From Tannerellaceae bacterium (GTDB lineage Bacteria > Bacteroidota > Bacteroidia > Bacteroidales > Tannerellaceae), in assembly GCA_031280645.1 (NCBI GenBank), contig JAITGL010000018.1:1-11186 (forward strand): a stretch of 11,186 nucleotides of DNA, given 5' to 3'. The notes beneath the pieces are model-generated. The model did not search any database. It saw only the letters and a list, made by a program, of their open reading frames with translations, and was not told the DNA's origin. Within the stretch, counting starts at the first letter, position 1. Every line of letters begins with the position of its first letter. Made by a program: the position numbers and the translations under genes. Below, one piece after another: positions 1 to 7,559 of this stretch.

Positions 1-606
1 GCCGTACTCGAGGCCGCCGACTTCATAATACCCCTCCTCGACAATTATGCCTGCACCCCAAAGATTGAGTATGAGGGAGAAACGGGAGCCATCATTGATA
101 TGATGCAAGAATTTGACAAAGCCGAAAACGTTGCCCGCCTTGCACTTTTGGGCCAGACTGCCAATGTTGCCGCCCTCAAGCAGGTGAACATTGAGTTCCA
201 AGCCCTTTACGAAACCCGTTTCGAGAATCGCTACGCCTTCAAACAGGGGGGCACGACTCTCCAGCGCCGGAAGGCTCTCACCCTGGAACTCAACAACTTT
301 TGCGAGGCCGTAAACGGGCTGCTACTCACGGCCACCGATCCCGACGAAATAGACGGTTTGAGAGCGATCGTTGCAACAATCAATTCTACGATCGAGCAGT
401 ATAATATAATTGTAAATAAACATCTCGGTATAGTTGCAGCTAAAAAGAAAAACAACAATAAGGAGGACGGGAAAAATGACAGTGAAACCCAAACTCCCGA
501 CACGACAAATCCACCGGCTCCGGACACTCCTCCTCAAACTCCGGACGTTACTCCGCCGACGATTGATCCTGATGAGTTGAATCCGCCGGCTGTTGGCGAG
601 CGTTAA
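1..606 (+). CDS. DUF6261-like family protein, C-terminal part (5' end outside window)
   Basis: The reading frame is open from base 1, so this is the last 201 residues of a gene that begins outside the window. The ATG at 100 is internal, because the family-like residues (ADFIIPLLDNY, then ETGAI) precede it. The body is predicted to be alpha-helical and resembles, from memory, the DUF6261 family found in Bacteroidales: a run like LD-Y followed by an E-T-AI helix, then a segment 'NIEFQALYETR' and later 'INSTIEQYN'. No catalytic motif is visible and the function is unknown. After a Lys/Asn-rich linker the last ~45 residues are rich in Pro, Thr and Asp (TPDTTNPPAPDTPP and similar), which looks like a disordered tail. 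It ends in TAA at 604-606, 76 bases before the next gene on the same strand. The family call is recalled, not searched. Confidence 0.72.
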   Translation, partial: AVLEAADFIIPLLDNYACTPKIEYEGETGAIIDMMQEFDKAENVARLALLGQTANVAALKQVNIEFQALYETRFENRYAFKQGGTTLQRRKALTLELNNFCEAVNGLLLTATDPDEIDGLRAIVATINSTIEQYNIIVNKHLGIVAAKKKNNNKEDGKNDSETQTPDTTNPPAPDTPPQTPDVTPPTIDPDELNPPAVGER

Positions 607-635
607 GAAGATTGTAAATGAATACGTATCGAACA

Positions 636-666
636 TTGACAGTTAATTTTTTATCGTATAACTTTT
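636..666 (+). promoter_or_regulatory. Possible Bacteroidota-type promoter for the LRR gene
   Basis: In the 76-base AT-rich gap before the ATG at 683 there is a TTG at 636-638 and TAACTTTT at 659-666, separated by 20 bases. The Bacteroidota sigma-ABfrA consensus is a -33 TTTG and a -7 TAnnTTTG. The -7 box here matches all but the final G, and the -33 element is only a TTG. Transcription would start roughly 10-15 bases before the ATG, which is a short leader. This is a weak call. Confidence 0.3.
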
Positions 667-682
667 TAAAAACAATTTTCTC

Positions 683-1441
683 ATGAAACTGAAGATTACT
701 TTTTTAATTGTGTGCGCTCTTTTCCTCGGTACGGTTACCGGATTTGGGCAGATTATTAGCGACAGCGGAACGATTGAAGGTTCGACGCTGACATGGACTT
801 TGACAATATCTGGCGACGACGTTAGGCTGACTGTCAGCGCGCCGAATGGGCCGGATGCCATGCCGGATTATGGTGAGGTTATCAGTCCGTGGCGTGAGTA
901 CTATTTGAGCATTACTTCTATTGTTATAGAAGATGGGGTTACGAGGATTGGAAGCTATGCTTTTGGCGCCTAACTTAAGCTTACTTCCGTTGATATCCCA
1001 GGTAGCGTAGAATATATAGGCATTAGCGCTTTCGCCATGTGTTTTTTGCTTAAAGACGTAACCGTTCACTGGCAAAATGCTATTGCACCCGAAGCTTCTG
1101 CATTCGACAATATCCACCCGGAAGCAGCGCTGCATGTCCCGCCCGGTACGGCTGCCAGCTACCAAGCCAACGCGGTATGGAGCAGTAATTTTACCATAAC
1201 AGTTACTCCGCCAACGGCTATCGACGCTGCTCAGGCTGCCGCTTTTATTGTACGTCCGCTTGGCGGAGCTTTGCAAATCTCCGGTCTTAGCATTGGCGAG
1301 GAGTTGAGCGTGTATACGATATCCGGCCGTGTTATATATAAAGGAAAGGCAACTGCTTCCGAGATATATCTTCCGATAAATGTTCGCGGCGCGCTGATTG
1401 TTGTTGCCGGCAAACGAAGCGTTAAGACAGTTCTGAATTAA
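683..1441 (+). pseudogene. BspA-type leucine-rich-repeat secreted protein with T9SS sorting domain, interrupted by an in-frame TAA
   Basis: Two open segments in the same frame, 683-973 and 974-1441, are separated only by TAA at 971-973 (codon 97). Without it the product would be 252 residues. The first ~22 residues form a signal peptide (MKLKITFLIVCALFLGTVTG, then FGQ). Two LRR_5/BspA-type repeats follow: 'ITSIVIEDGVTRIGSYAF' and 'LTSVDIPGSVEYIGISAF'. After these comes 'HVPPGTAASYQANAVW', the usual element after the repeats in this family. The last ~70 residues form a T9SS sorting domain (SVYTISGRVIYKG, ending KRSVKTVLN). The stop sits where the family normally has the Cys of the AF-x-x-C motif, inside the repeat, so similarity continues on both sides. 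BspA-like proteins are surface proteins implicated in adhesion. This one may be a recent nonsense pseudogene, a sequencing error, or truncated to an exported 96-residue fragment without a sorting signal. Other genes here use TAA as a normal stop. Confidence 0.85.
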
Positions 1442-1468
1442 TAGGTTTCAATATAGGCAACACCCGTA

Positions 1469-1507
1469 GGGCCGCCGAACGTTTGTATGTTCGACGGCCC
1501 TTTTTTT
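1469..1507 (+). terminator. Rho-independent terminator of the LRR gene
   Basis: Arms GGGCCGCCGAAC (1469-1480) and GTTCGACGGCCC (1489-1500) form a 12-position stem with one C-A mismatch around an 8-base loop, directly followed by seven T (1501-1507). It lies 28 bases after the TAA of the LRR gene. On the opposite strand the mismatch becomes a G-U pair, but no T run follows, so for the convergent ispF it would act at most as a 3'-end hairpin. Confidence 0.9.
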
Positions 1508-1537
1508 GATTTGCTAGTATTTGTCCTCAAGCAAGGC

Positions 1538-2020
1538 TCACACCCCGTAAAGCAGAACCGAGGCCATAGCCGCCATTCCTTCTTTACGTCCGGCAAAGCC
1601 TAAATGTTCGGTGGTAGTGGCTTTGATGGATACTGCGCCGGAATCTACCTGCATCGCGTCGGCAAGGGTAGATTGCATCCGGGGGATGTGGGGGCTTAAG
1701 CGAGGCTGCTCGGCTATGATCACGGCGTCGATATTGCCCAGCTCGTATCCGGCGCGGCGCACTTCGGAGATTGTGCGCGAGAGGAGGATTTTGCTGTCGA
1801 TGTTTTTGTAGTCGGAGGAGGAGTCGGGAAAGTGGAAGCCGATGTCGCGAAGACCGGCGGCTCCGAGCAGGGCGTCGCAAATGGCGTGGATAAGCACGTC
1901 GGCGTCGCTGTGGCCGTCGAGGCCGCAGGTATGATCAATCAGGATGCCTCCGAGCCATAGTTCGCGTCCTTCGCGGAAGGCATGAACGTCGAAGCCCAGG
2001 CCGGTGCGGATCTTCATCAT
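1538..2020 (-). CDS. ispF: 2-C-methyl-D-erythritol 2,4-cyclodiphosphate synthase
   Basis: This enzyme converts 4-diphosphocytidyl-2-C-methyl-D-erythritol 2-phosphate to 2-C-methyl-D-erythritol 2,4-cyclodiphosphate plus CMP, a step of the MEP pathway to isoprenoid precursors. It acts in the cytoplasm as a homotrimer. The 160-residue length is normal. The metal ligands are visible: Asp11 and His13 in GFDVHAF, and His45 in the block that begins GHSDADV at 36-42. The C-terminal signature 'SIKATTTEHLGFAGRKEG' is intact. The start ATG (2018-2020) overlaps the porV TGA (2017-2019) as ATGA, implying translational coupling. A second ATG immediately follows, so residue 2 is an alternative start. It is probably the last gene of the FAH-porU-porV-ispF operon and ends 30 bases from the hairpin of the convergent LRR gene. 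It has no functional link to secretion that I can infer. Confidence 0.97.
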   Translation of the reverse strand: MMKIRTGLGFDVHAFREGRELWLGGILIDHTCGLDGHSDADVLIHAICDALLGAAGLRDIGFHFPDSSSDYKNIDSKILLSRTISEVRRAGYELGNIDAVIIAEQPRLSPHIPRMQSTLADAMQVDSGAVSIKATTTEHLGFAGRKEGMAAMASVLLYGV

Positions 2021-3231
2021 CTGAAAAGGTTTTTTATCCCGTCCATATCGAACGACAGGGAGATGCGGAGCGTTTGGTCGAGGGGATTGCTCGGCACGGT
2101 GCTGATCAGGAAGGCTGCGTCGAGCTGCAATACGCTCATGCGGAAGCCGGCGCCGAATGAAAAGAACTGACGGTTGCCTTGGTTGGGATTCTCGTAATAG
2201 TATCCTCCGCGAAGGAAAAACTGGTCGTTATAACCGTATTCTGCGCCGAACGACAGGTTTATCTTGCGCATCTCGGTACTAAAGCCGTCGCCAAACGAGC
2301 GGAAGATACCCGTCATGAACGACATGCTGTTGTATTCGTCGCGGCGACGCTCGTAATCGTCGCGATCTTCCTGAGTACTTCCGAGCAGTACGGGCACGCT
2401 GGGGACGAGGTATTTGCTCGCGTCTAAGTATATCCCTACGTGGTTGTATTCGTCGAGGGGATAGAGCAGCCCGGCGCCGAGGCGGAAGGTTGTAGGGATG
2501 AACTGGTTGGTTACTCCTCCGTCGTGCGATATCTTGGTTCCTATGTTCGAGATATTGTAACCGAAGCTGAAGAGGCTCTCGGAGTTGCCGAGTACAACAT
2601 ATTTCTCAACGTATCCGGCCACGTCGGCGGCAAACGAGTTGCCGGGCGTCATCTCATCGCTTTGGTCGCTCATGTCGGATCTGATGTAGCGGAAGCCTAC
2701 GGCCATGGAGTATATCTCCGACAGCTTGCGGCTGTAACTAAGGTCGAGGGCCATTTCGTAAGGATTAAGATAGTTGTACGGCACATCGGTTTCACTTGAT
2801 TGCAGCGGGATTTCGCCGAGGGTAAAATAGCGGAGCGACGCTCCGATGGCCTGGTTGTCGTTGTTGCCTATCTTATAGAACCCTGCGAGGTATGCCAAAG
2901 CAATGTCGCTCACCAGGCTGCGCAGCCACGGCGTGTACGAGAGGCCCACGCCGGCCTTGCTGTAATTAAAGGCATACTTTGCCGGATTCCAGAACTGCGA
3001 CGCAATGTCGGAGCCGCTGGCAGCTCCGTTGTCGCCCATTCCTCCGCCGCGGGCGTCGGGCGCGATGGAAAGAGATGGGACGGCGGTGTTTACCGCCGAA
3101 AAATGCTTCACTTCCGTTTCCTTCGCGCCCTGAGCAGTTATGGTAGAGGGGGCGCTAAGGAGGATAAGCCCGGAGGCGATAAATATGTAGCGGATTTTTG
3201 TTGTCAATACTTTCTTCATTGTCGTATTCAT
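2017..3231 (-). CDS. porV: T9SS outer-membrane protein PorV (LptO)
   Basis: PorV is an outer-membrane beta-barrel of the type IX secretion system. From work in Porphyromonas gingivalis and Flavobacterium it binds folded cargo leaving the SprA/Sov translocon and passes it to the attachment complex containing PorU. This 404-residue protein has a signal peptide (hydrophobic core about residues 14-27, likely cleavage near TAQ at 32-34). It has the family hallmark near the N-terminus: 'PSLSIAPDARGGGMGDNGAA' at 52-71, followed by 'SQFWNPAKYAF' at 78-88. The rest alternates aromatic and polar residues as expected for barrel strands and ends in Phe-Arg. The chosen start gives a MNTTMKK N-terminus; Met5 (MKKVLTT) is equally possible. 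It follows porU by 58 bases and its TGA overlaps the ispF start. No lesion is visible. Confidence 0.95.
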   Translation of the reverse strand: MNTTMKKVLTTKIRYIFIASGLILLSAPSTITAQGAKETEVKHFSAVNTAVPSLSIAPDARGGGMGDNGAASGSDIASQFWNPAKYAFNYSKAGVGLSYTPWLRSLVSDIALAYLAGFYKIGNNDNQAIGASLRYFTLGEIPLQSSETDVPYNYLNPYEMALDLSYSRKLSEIYSMAVGFRYIRSDMSDQSDEMTPGNSFAADVAGYVEKYVVLGNSESLFSFGYNISNIGTKISHDGGVTNQFIPTTFRLGAGLLYPLDEYNHVGIYLDASKYLVPSVPVLLGSTQEDRDDYERRRDEYNSMSFMTGIFRSFGDGFSTEMRKINLSFGAEYGYNDQFFLRGGYYYENPNQGNRQFFSFGAGFRMSVLQLDAAFLISTVPSNPLDQTLRISLSFDMDGIKNLFR

Positions 3232-3289
3232 AATGCTCTCTTATTCTTGTAAAAATTGTGTGATACTATAAACTGCGCTCTTGCTTGTT

Positions 3290-6200
3290 TTATTGTGCTA
3301 AGATTACCAGTTTTTTCGACTGCGATACTTCGCCCGATCCTGTGGTTCGCAACGATACTTTATATATATATATGCCCGGAGGCAGGCGATTGCCGCCGGT
3401 ATCGGCAAGGTTCCAGTCAACGGTTATCGGGGCGCCGGCAGGCGACGAGGCGGTTTGCTCAACGCGCCATCTCATCTTTCCTTTTATGTCGAACACTTCT
3501 ATCCGCAGGCCGAGCAACGATTCGGGCATATTATGGCTTATGCCGAACCTTACCGACGTTCGGGCCGGAACCGGCGAAGCCGATATGCCGCTTATGCCAG
3601 GCTTAACGCTTTCGGATACTTCAAACTCGAAGGTGCGGACAGAGGCGTTGTTCATCACATCCCAAACCCTGAACTCCGCCGTATGACGGCCCGGCGTAAG
3701 GGCGGGAACGGAAAACCGCACCAAGCCTTCGCCGTTCGATTCGGGGATAAGGCGGTACCAGGAGTTGAGCGTATAGGTTGAGGCCGGCTTGTTGTCGATC
3801 GAGAGTATGATGTCGTGCCCTATACTCCCGCCGCCTATGTTCACTCCCGTTTGATCCCATATCCTTGCAACGAAAAGCGGGGTGGTATTAACCTGGCTTC
3901 CGTCGGAAAAGGTTGAATCGTTAAGATACATCATCCTTATTTCGGGACCTTCCGTATCGTTTACGGGCAGCTCGGCCGATCCGCCTACGGTGAAGCCGGC
4001 AAACGATCCGTGGGCTTCGCGGCCCGACGGCGAGGAGGCGTAAAGACTCATCAGTCCGTAATCGTTGGAGTACGAAATGTCTTTCGGAACCGTAAACGTG
4101 AAGGCGAATTTGCCGTTGCTCACAACGTTGTTACCTACAAACAGCCGGCTCGGATAGTCGGTAAAGCTGAGCCGCTCGCCGGTGCGGTTATTGTCGAGAG
4201 TGTTTCGCGTTTGACGGCTGTCGAATACCGTGGCGTTTATCGCGCCGCTGAAATCGGCAAGCATAGTTCCGCCGGTATTCGTTACTTCGCCCTCAACCGT
4301 TATCGTTTCCAGCGCACGGAATGCTACCGGATTTTGATCGTCTACCGGCTTACCGTTAACGGCCGTTATCCGCATCGAGTTGTCGGGATACGAAAGCCGC
4401 ATGGCCGGATCGCCTATCAGGATAAAGTTTAGCTTATTGGTTTCGTTTAGCGATGCCTTTGTCAGCCTCATTACATCGCCGAGCGCGGGCGGTCGACCCT
4501 GCTCGTCGGCGCGGAACAGTTCCTCGGCTATCCTGCTGTTCAGCATTGCATTTTCAGAGGCGTATACAACGCGAGTGGTGGTTAGCATGGCGATACCGCC
4601 GCTCTTCTGGAGGAACACGCTCTCGCCGGCCGTGTTTTTGGGATGATCAAAGCGGGTAAAGTCGCAAGTGGCGGTTATCCATAGCGGGAGGCGGGAGTGG
4701 GTAAAGCGAGCGATATCTTGCGAGGTAAGCACGCTTTCGTCGCTCCACTTCTCCGTATCGCCGTGCCCCATGTAGTTGATGGCAAGCAGGCCGTCGTTAA
4801 GTTGCTTGAGTATTTGTTCGCGGATGTCGGGATAGGCAGAGCCGGTTTTGCGGTAAGCGTCGAAATACAGTTTGCTCACGATGATTTCCGGATGAGAGGC
4901 GCGCAGAGCATCGGCAATGCTGTTGGCCGAATCGGCGTGCATCAGGCTGTATCCGTCGCCCGCGCTGCCGTCGTCGGCTACAAAGCAGAAGCGATTTTTC
5001 CAGTCGCCCATATCTTTATTATCCATGTAGCGCAATACCTTGTCGACAATCATCTCCGCCTCCGCCTCCGACCGTACCGGGAAGCGGCCTATGCCGAGGC
5101 GCAACGGGCCTGTGGTGAACCTGCCGTTGTCGAGGGCTCCGAAATAATCATCGGTAACGTACGAGGCATGGTCGAGCGAATTAACCGATTGATAGGTAAG
5201 CAGCATATTAGTCGTATTAATTTGCTTCCATGCCGCCGTAAGCCGCCGGTTGTCGTACGCTCCGTCGCCAAACAGAAGGAGATACTTGGGCCGGTCGGCG
5301 GCGGTTTCGGCGCGGTCGTACAGCATCTTCATCAGGCGGCGGTAGGAAGTAGCGTCGGGGGTTCCGCTCGAAAACTCATTGTAAATGGCTTGAGGAGATA
5401 CAACCGCCACTCGCAAGCCGTCGGCCCTGTGTCTTGCGGCAAGCCTTTCGGCCTGCGGAACAAGGAGCGGCTGGGCTATGATAACCATGTCGGTGGCTCC
5501 CAGACCGTGCAAATCCTGGTTTGGAACATCGCCCGATACTTGCGTCCACCCGCCCAGAGCACGATCGGTTTCAACGGCAACAAACTCCCGCATCTCTCCC
5601 GCCGGAATCACAAAGCTCAGTTCGCTACCGCTAAGCCGCGTTTCCATACGCCGCGGAAGAGCTCCGCCGGTAACGTCGAACACCGCCGTGGAGGCCGTGG
5701 CCTGTTGCAGAACAAAGCGTGAAACATTGCCCGACGAGGCTAAGCTGCGGAAAAAGGTATAGTCGCCATACTGCGCCAAGGTTCGCTTTACATGCAAGCG
5801 GATATAATTGAGATGCACATTCTCGTCGCCCGACTTAGAGTAGGCAACCTCCACTTGCGGAGACGAGTTTCCGCCGGTTGCCCATTCAACCGTTTCGGTA
5901 CGCTCGCGGGCTTTAAGATATATGTAGCTGCCGTCGTTCGACACGGGCTGGAAGTTCATCCTTATCAGCTCCTGACCGTCGATTCGCAAAGAGGCCGATC
6001 CGGGCGAGCTCTTAGGGCGAGCTATGAACGACATTGTTACCTTGGCCGCATCATCCGTTATACCCGGAATATTAAATGCCTGCGAGGCGATTATACGACT
6101 GCCTCCGCCGGCAAACGATTCGCCGTACAGCTCCCGCCCCGATTCGTTAACCGACACGAGCTCCTCTTCATGCAGCCTGTAATCATCGTAAACCGACACC

Positions 6201-6700
6201 GTAAGAGCCGCGCCGGCTTCGATCGAAGGCACAAGCTGCATTTCAACCGGCTCATGGGCGTCTGTCAGGAAATAACAGCCATAAGTGGAGTACGGATTAT
6301 TAACATGCGCGAAAGTATTGGCCGAGGCGCTGTAATCCCACTTCACAGGCCCCTTGGCAAAGAAGATAATGTAACCGACCCCACGATATATAGCCGTGGC
6401 CGGAACATCGTCGACGGCTGGCTGTGCAAAGTCTTCATCAAGGGGCCAGCCCCCGTAACCGTACACCGCCACCTTTTCCGGATCGGCAAAACCCATCTTG
6501 CGCAGCTCGTCGTGCGTGATTTTGTACAGCCCCGTTTGAGGCGTTTGTATACGAACCCATCGCCCCGATCCGAGCGTTGAATGTTGCACATAAGTTCCGG
6601 TAGCCGCGGTATGCCCGACCGTAATAAAAAGAAGCCCCGCAACGATGGCCGCAATTACGGCTGAAGGATTTAAGCGGCGCGCTTTGCTCCGTTGTTTCAT
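3290..6700 (-). CDS. porU: T9SS C25-family peptidase/sortase PorU
   Basis: PorU is the cell-surface sortase of the type IX secretion system. It removes the C-terminal sorting domain of cargo and attaches the protein to lipopolysaccharide in P. gingivalis. The 1136-residue length is close to the P. gingivalis protein. Residues 1-34 form a signal peptide with a basic start and hydrophobic core. An all-beta N-terminal region follows (about 45-395). A gingipain-like C25 domain (about 400-770) carries His646 in 'AINYMGHGDTEKW' and the presumed nucleophile Cys679 in 'LPLWITATCDFTRFDHP', followed by an Ala/Gly-rich strand and 'TTTRVVYAS'. Ig-like segments follow. A T9SS-type C-terminal domain (about 1038-1136) contains FDIKGK and GIYIYKV, which PorU is known to retain. 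It starts 8 bases after the FAH gene stop and precedes porV. The frame is intact throughout. Confidence 0.96.
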   Translation of the reverse strand: MKQRSKARRLNPSAVIAAIVAGLLFITVGHTAATGTYVQHSTLGSGRWVRIQTPQTGLYKITHDELRKMGFADPEKVAVYGYGGWPLDEDFAQPAVDDVPATAIYRGVGYIIFFAKGPVKWDYSASANTFAHVNNPYSTYGCYFLTDAHEPVEMQLVPSIEAGAALTVSVYDDYRLHEEELVSVNESGRELYGESFAGGGSRIIASQAFNIPGITDDAAKVTMSFIARPKSSPGSASLRIDGQELIRMNFQPVSNDGSYIYLKARERTETVEWATGGNSSPQVEVAYSKSGDENVHLNYIRLHVKRTLAQYGDYTFFRSLASSGNVSRFVLQQATASTAVFDVTGGALPRRMETRLSGSELSFVIPAGEMREFVAVETDRALGGWTQVSGDVPNQDLHGLGATDMVIIAQPLLVPQAERLAARHRADGLRVAVVSPQAIYNEFSSGTPDATSYRRLMKMLYDRAETAADRPKYLLLFGDGAYDNRRLTAAWKQINTTNMLLTYQSVNSLDHASYVTDDYFGALDNGRFTTGPLRLGIGRFPVRSEAEAEMIVDKVLRYMDNKDMGDWKNRFCFVADDGSAGDGYSLMHADSANSIADALRASHPEIIVSKLYFDAYRKTGSAYPDIREQILKQLNDGLLAINYMGHGDTEKWSDESVLTSQDIARFTHSRLPLWITATCDFTRFDHPKNTAGESVFLQKSGGIAMLTTTRVVYASENAMLNSRIAEELFRADEQGRPPALGDVMRLTKASLNETNKLNFILIGDPAMRLSYPDNSMRITAVNGKPVDDQNPVAFRALETITVEGEVTNTGGTMLADFSGAINATVFDSRQTRNTLDNNRTGERLSFTDYPSRLFVGNNVVSNGKFAFTFTVPKDISYSNDYGLMSLYASSPSGREAHGSFAGFTVGGSAELPVNDTEGPEIRMMYLNDSTFSDGSQVNTTPLFVARIWDQTGVNIGGGSIGHDIILSIDNKPASTYTLNSWYRLIPESNGEGLVRFSVPALTPGRHTAEFRVWDVMNNASVRTFEFEVSESVKPGISGISASPVPARTSVRFGISHNMPESLLGLRIEVFDIKGKMRWRVEQTASSPAGAPITVDWNLADTGGNRLPPGIYIYKVSLRTTGSGEVSQSKKLVILAQ

Positions 6701-6708
6701 CTTTATAA

Positions 6709-7326
6709 TTATCTGATAAAAAAATTCAAGGCCTTTCTTCCTTCGATAAATCCCTCGAGGTGATCGCCTATCTTCACAGGGCCAACACCCGAAGGAGTTC
6801 CGGTATAGAAGAGGTCGCCGGTACGTAAAGTAAAAAAGCTACTGGCATAGGATATAATCCGGTTAACTGTAAATATCATCTGCCCGGTACATCCCTTCTG
6901 AACCGTTTCGCCGTTCAGAAGTAAATGGAAGTTCAAATTCTGCACATCTCGGTCAAGCTCATCGAGCGAGAAGAAGCTGCCCAGCGCCGCCGAGCCGTCG
7001 AATCCCTTGCTGATTTCCCATGGCATACCGGCCGCCCTGAGCTTGGCCTGGAGGTCGCGCGCAGTAAAATCAATTCCGACGCTCACCTCGTCGTAATACC
7101 TGTGCGCGAATCGTTCATCAATATTTCTACCCAAGCGATTAATCTTCACAACGATTTCAATTTCATGATGAATCTCGCTCGAGAAGTCCGGCAGGAAGAA
7201 AGGCTTGCCGTCTTTCAGCAGGGCCGTATCGGGTTTCATAAAAAGAACAGGCGCCGCCGGCGTCTGCTCGTGTCGCATTTCGCTGTTATGCGAAGCGTAA
7301 TTCATGCCTGTTGCTATGATTTTCAT
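6709..7326 (-). CDS. Fumarylacetoacetate hydrolase (FAH) family protein
   Basis: This 205-residue enzyme belongs to the FAH superfamily, closest in size and motifs to the short FAHD1-like members (acylpyruvase, oxaloacetate decarboxylase or tautomerase activities). These cleave or rearrange C-C bonds next to a keto-acid using Mg2+ or Mn2+. The metal ligands are visible: Glu55 and Glu57 in 'HHEIEIVVKI' and Asp86 in 'VGIDFTARDLQ'. Also present are the Lys of 'ISKGFDGSAALG' and the terminal motif 'GTPSGVGPVKIGD'. I chose the ATG at 7324-7326 (MKIIATGMNY) because family members begin there; the in-frame ATG at 7357-7359 would add 11 residues over a promoter-like -7 box. The gene ends 8 bases before porU. 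From memory, the same FAH-porU-porV-ispF order occurs in Porphyromonas gingivalis (PG0025-PG0028). The substrate cannot be named, and a role in secretion is not indicated. Confidence 0.9.
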   Translation of the reverse strand: MKIIATGMNYASHNSEMRHEQTPAAPVLFMKPDTALLKDGKPFFLPDFSSEIHHEIEIVVKINRLGRNIDERFAHRYYDEVSVGIDFTARDLQAKLRAAGMPWEISKGFDGSAALGSFFSLDELDRDVQNLNFHLLLNGETVQKGCTGQMIFTVNRIISYASSFFTLRTGDLFYTGTPSGVGPVKIGDHLEGFIEGRKALNFFIR

Positions 7327-7346
7327 ACTGCGCTTTTGTTTTCCAA

Positions 7347-7378
7347 CAAACTTACACAAAACATTTATACTCTTAAAC
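7347..7378 (-). promoter_or_regulatory. Likely promoter of the FAH-porU-porV-ispF operon
   Basis: On the - strand, TAAGTTTG at 7354-7347 is an exact match to the Bacteroidota -7 consensus TAnnTTTG. GTTTAAG at 7378-7372, 17 bases upstream, is an imperfect -33 element. The predicted transcription start is near 7340, giving a leader of roughly 15 bases to the ATG at 7326. This supports the shorter start of the FAH gene and suggests the T9SS genes porU and porV share this promoter. Confidence 0.5.
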
Positions 7379-7502
7379 GGGCTTTGCGCAACGGTATTGT
7401 GTTAATCAATCTGTTGCAAATGCGGCAAGCCGCCGGCCGGGGCAGTATCCACCATTGAACCCTCAATGGCGGTTTGGGAATTTCGGCGCTGTATTAAATA
7501 GA
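7379..7502. other. Non-coding spacer between the two minus-strand operons
   Basis: No gene is supported between the protease terminator and the FAH promoter. The one visible structure is a perfect 7-base inverted repeat CCATTGA / TCAATGG at 7452-7458 and 7463-7469 with a 4-base loop. It has no T run on either strand, so it is not a classical terminator. It could be an operator or an RNA hairpin. Confidence 0.4.
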
Positions 7503-7538
7503 AAGGGCCGCCGAATATCGAAACGTTCGGCGGCCCTT
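7503..7538 (-). terminator. Terminator hairpin of the protease operon
   Basis: A perfect 13-base inverted repeat, AAGGGCCGCCGAA (7503-7515) and TTCGGCGGCCCTT (7526-7538), with a 10-base loop, starts 21 bases past the protease TAA. On the - strand it is followed by TTTCTATTTAATA, a broken T run. Its arm and loop start (GGGCCGCCGAACGTTT) are identical over 16 bases to the terminator at 1469, which faces the other way. Confidence 0.75.
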
Positions 7539-7559
7539 ATCAATTACCGGCGGTTAAGC

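Noticed and set aside
971..973. Reassignment of TAA as a sense codon
   Set aside because: The DUF6261-like, LRR, porU and protease genes all use TAA as their natural end, so general recoding is not supported.
704..1276. 190-codon - strand open frame opposite the LRR gene
   Set aside because: The + strand gives a signal peptide, LRR repeats and a sorting domain; the antisense frame has none of these.
1469..1507. Bidirectional terminator serving ispF as well
   Set aside because: On the minus strand the stem is even better paired, but no T run follows it, so only the + strand call is supported.
2179..3252. Series of + strand open frames opposite porV
   Set aside because: porV has family hallmarks over its length; these frames are complementary-strand artefacts.
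3358..3373. (TA)n tract near the 3' end of porU as a phase-variation site
   Set aside because: It encodes the Ile-Tyr-Ile-Tyr of the normal GIYIYKV strand of the sorting domain and the frame is intact; a dinucleotide change would alter only the last ~30 residues.
4697..5722. 341-codon + strand open frame opposite porU
   Set aside because: It lies wholly antisense to porU, which has a clear C25 domain and conserved motifs; the translation is Arg/Val/Gly-rich with no recognisable domain, typical of an antisense shadow frame.
5792..6580. 262-codon + strand open frame opposite the start of porU
   Set aside because: Antisense shadow of porU, rich in Arg and His, with no signal or domain.
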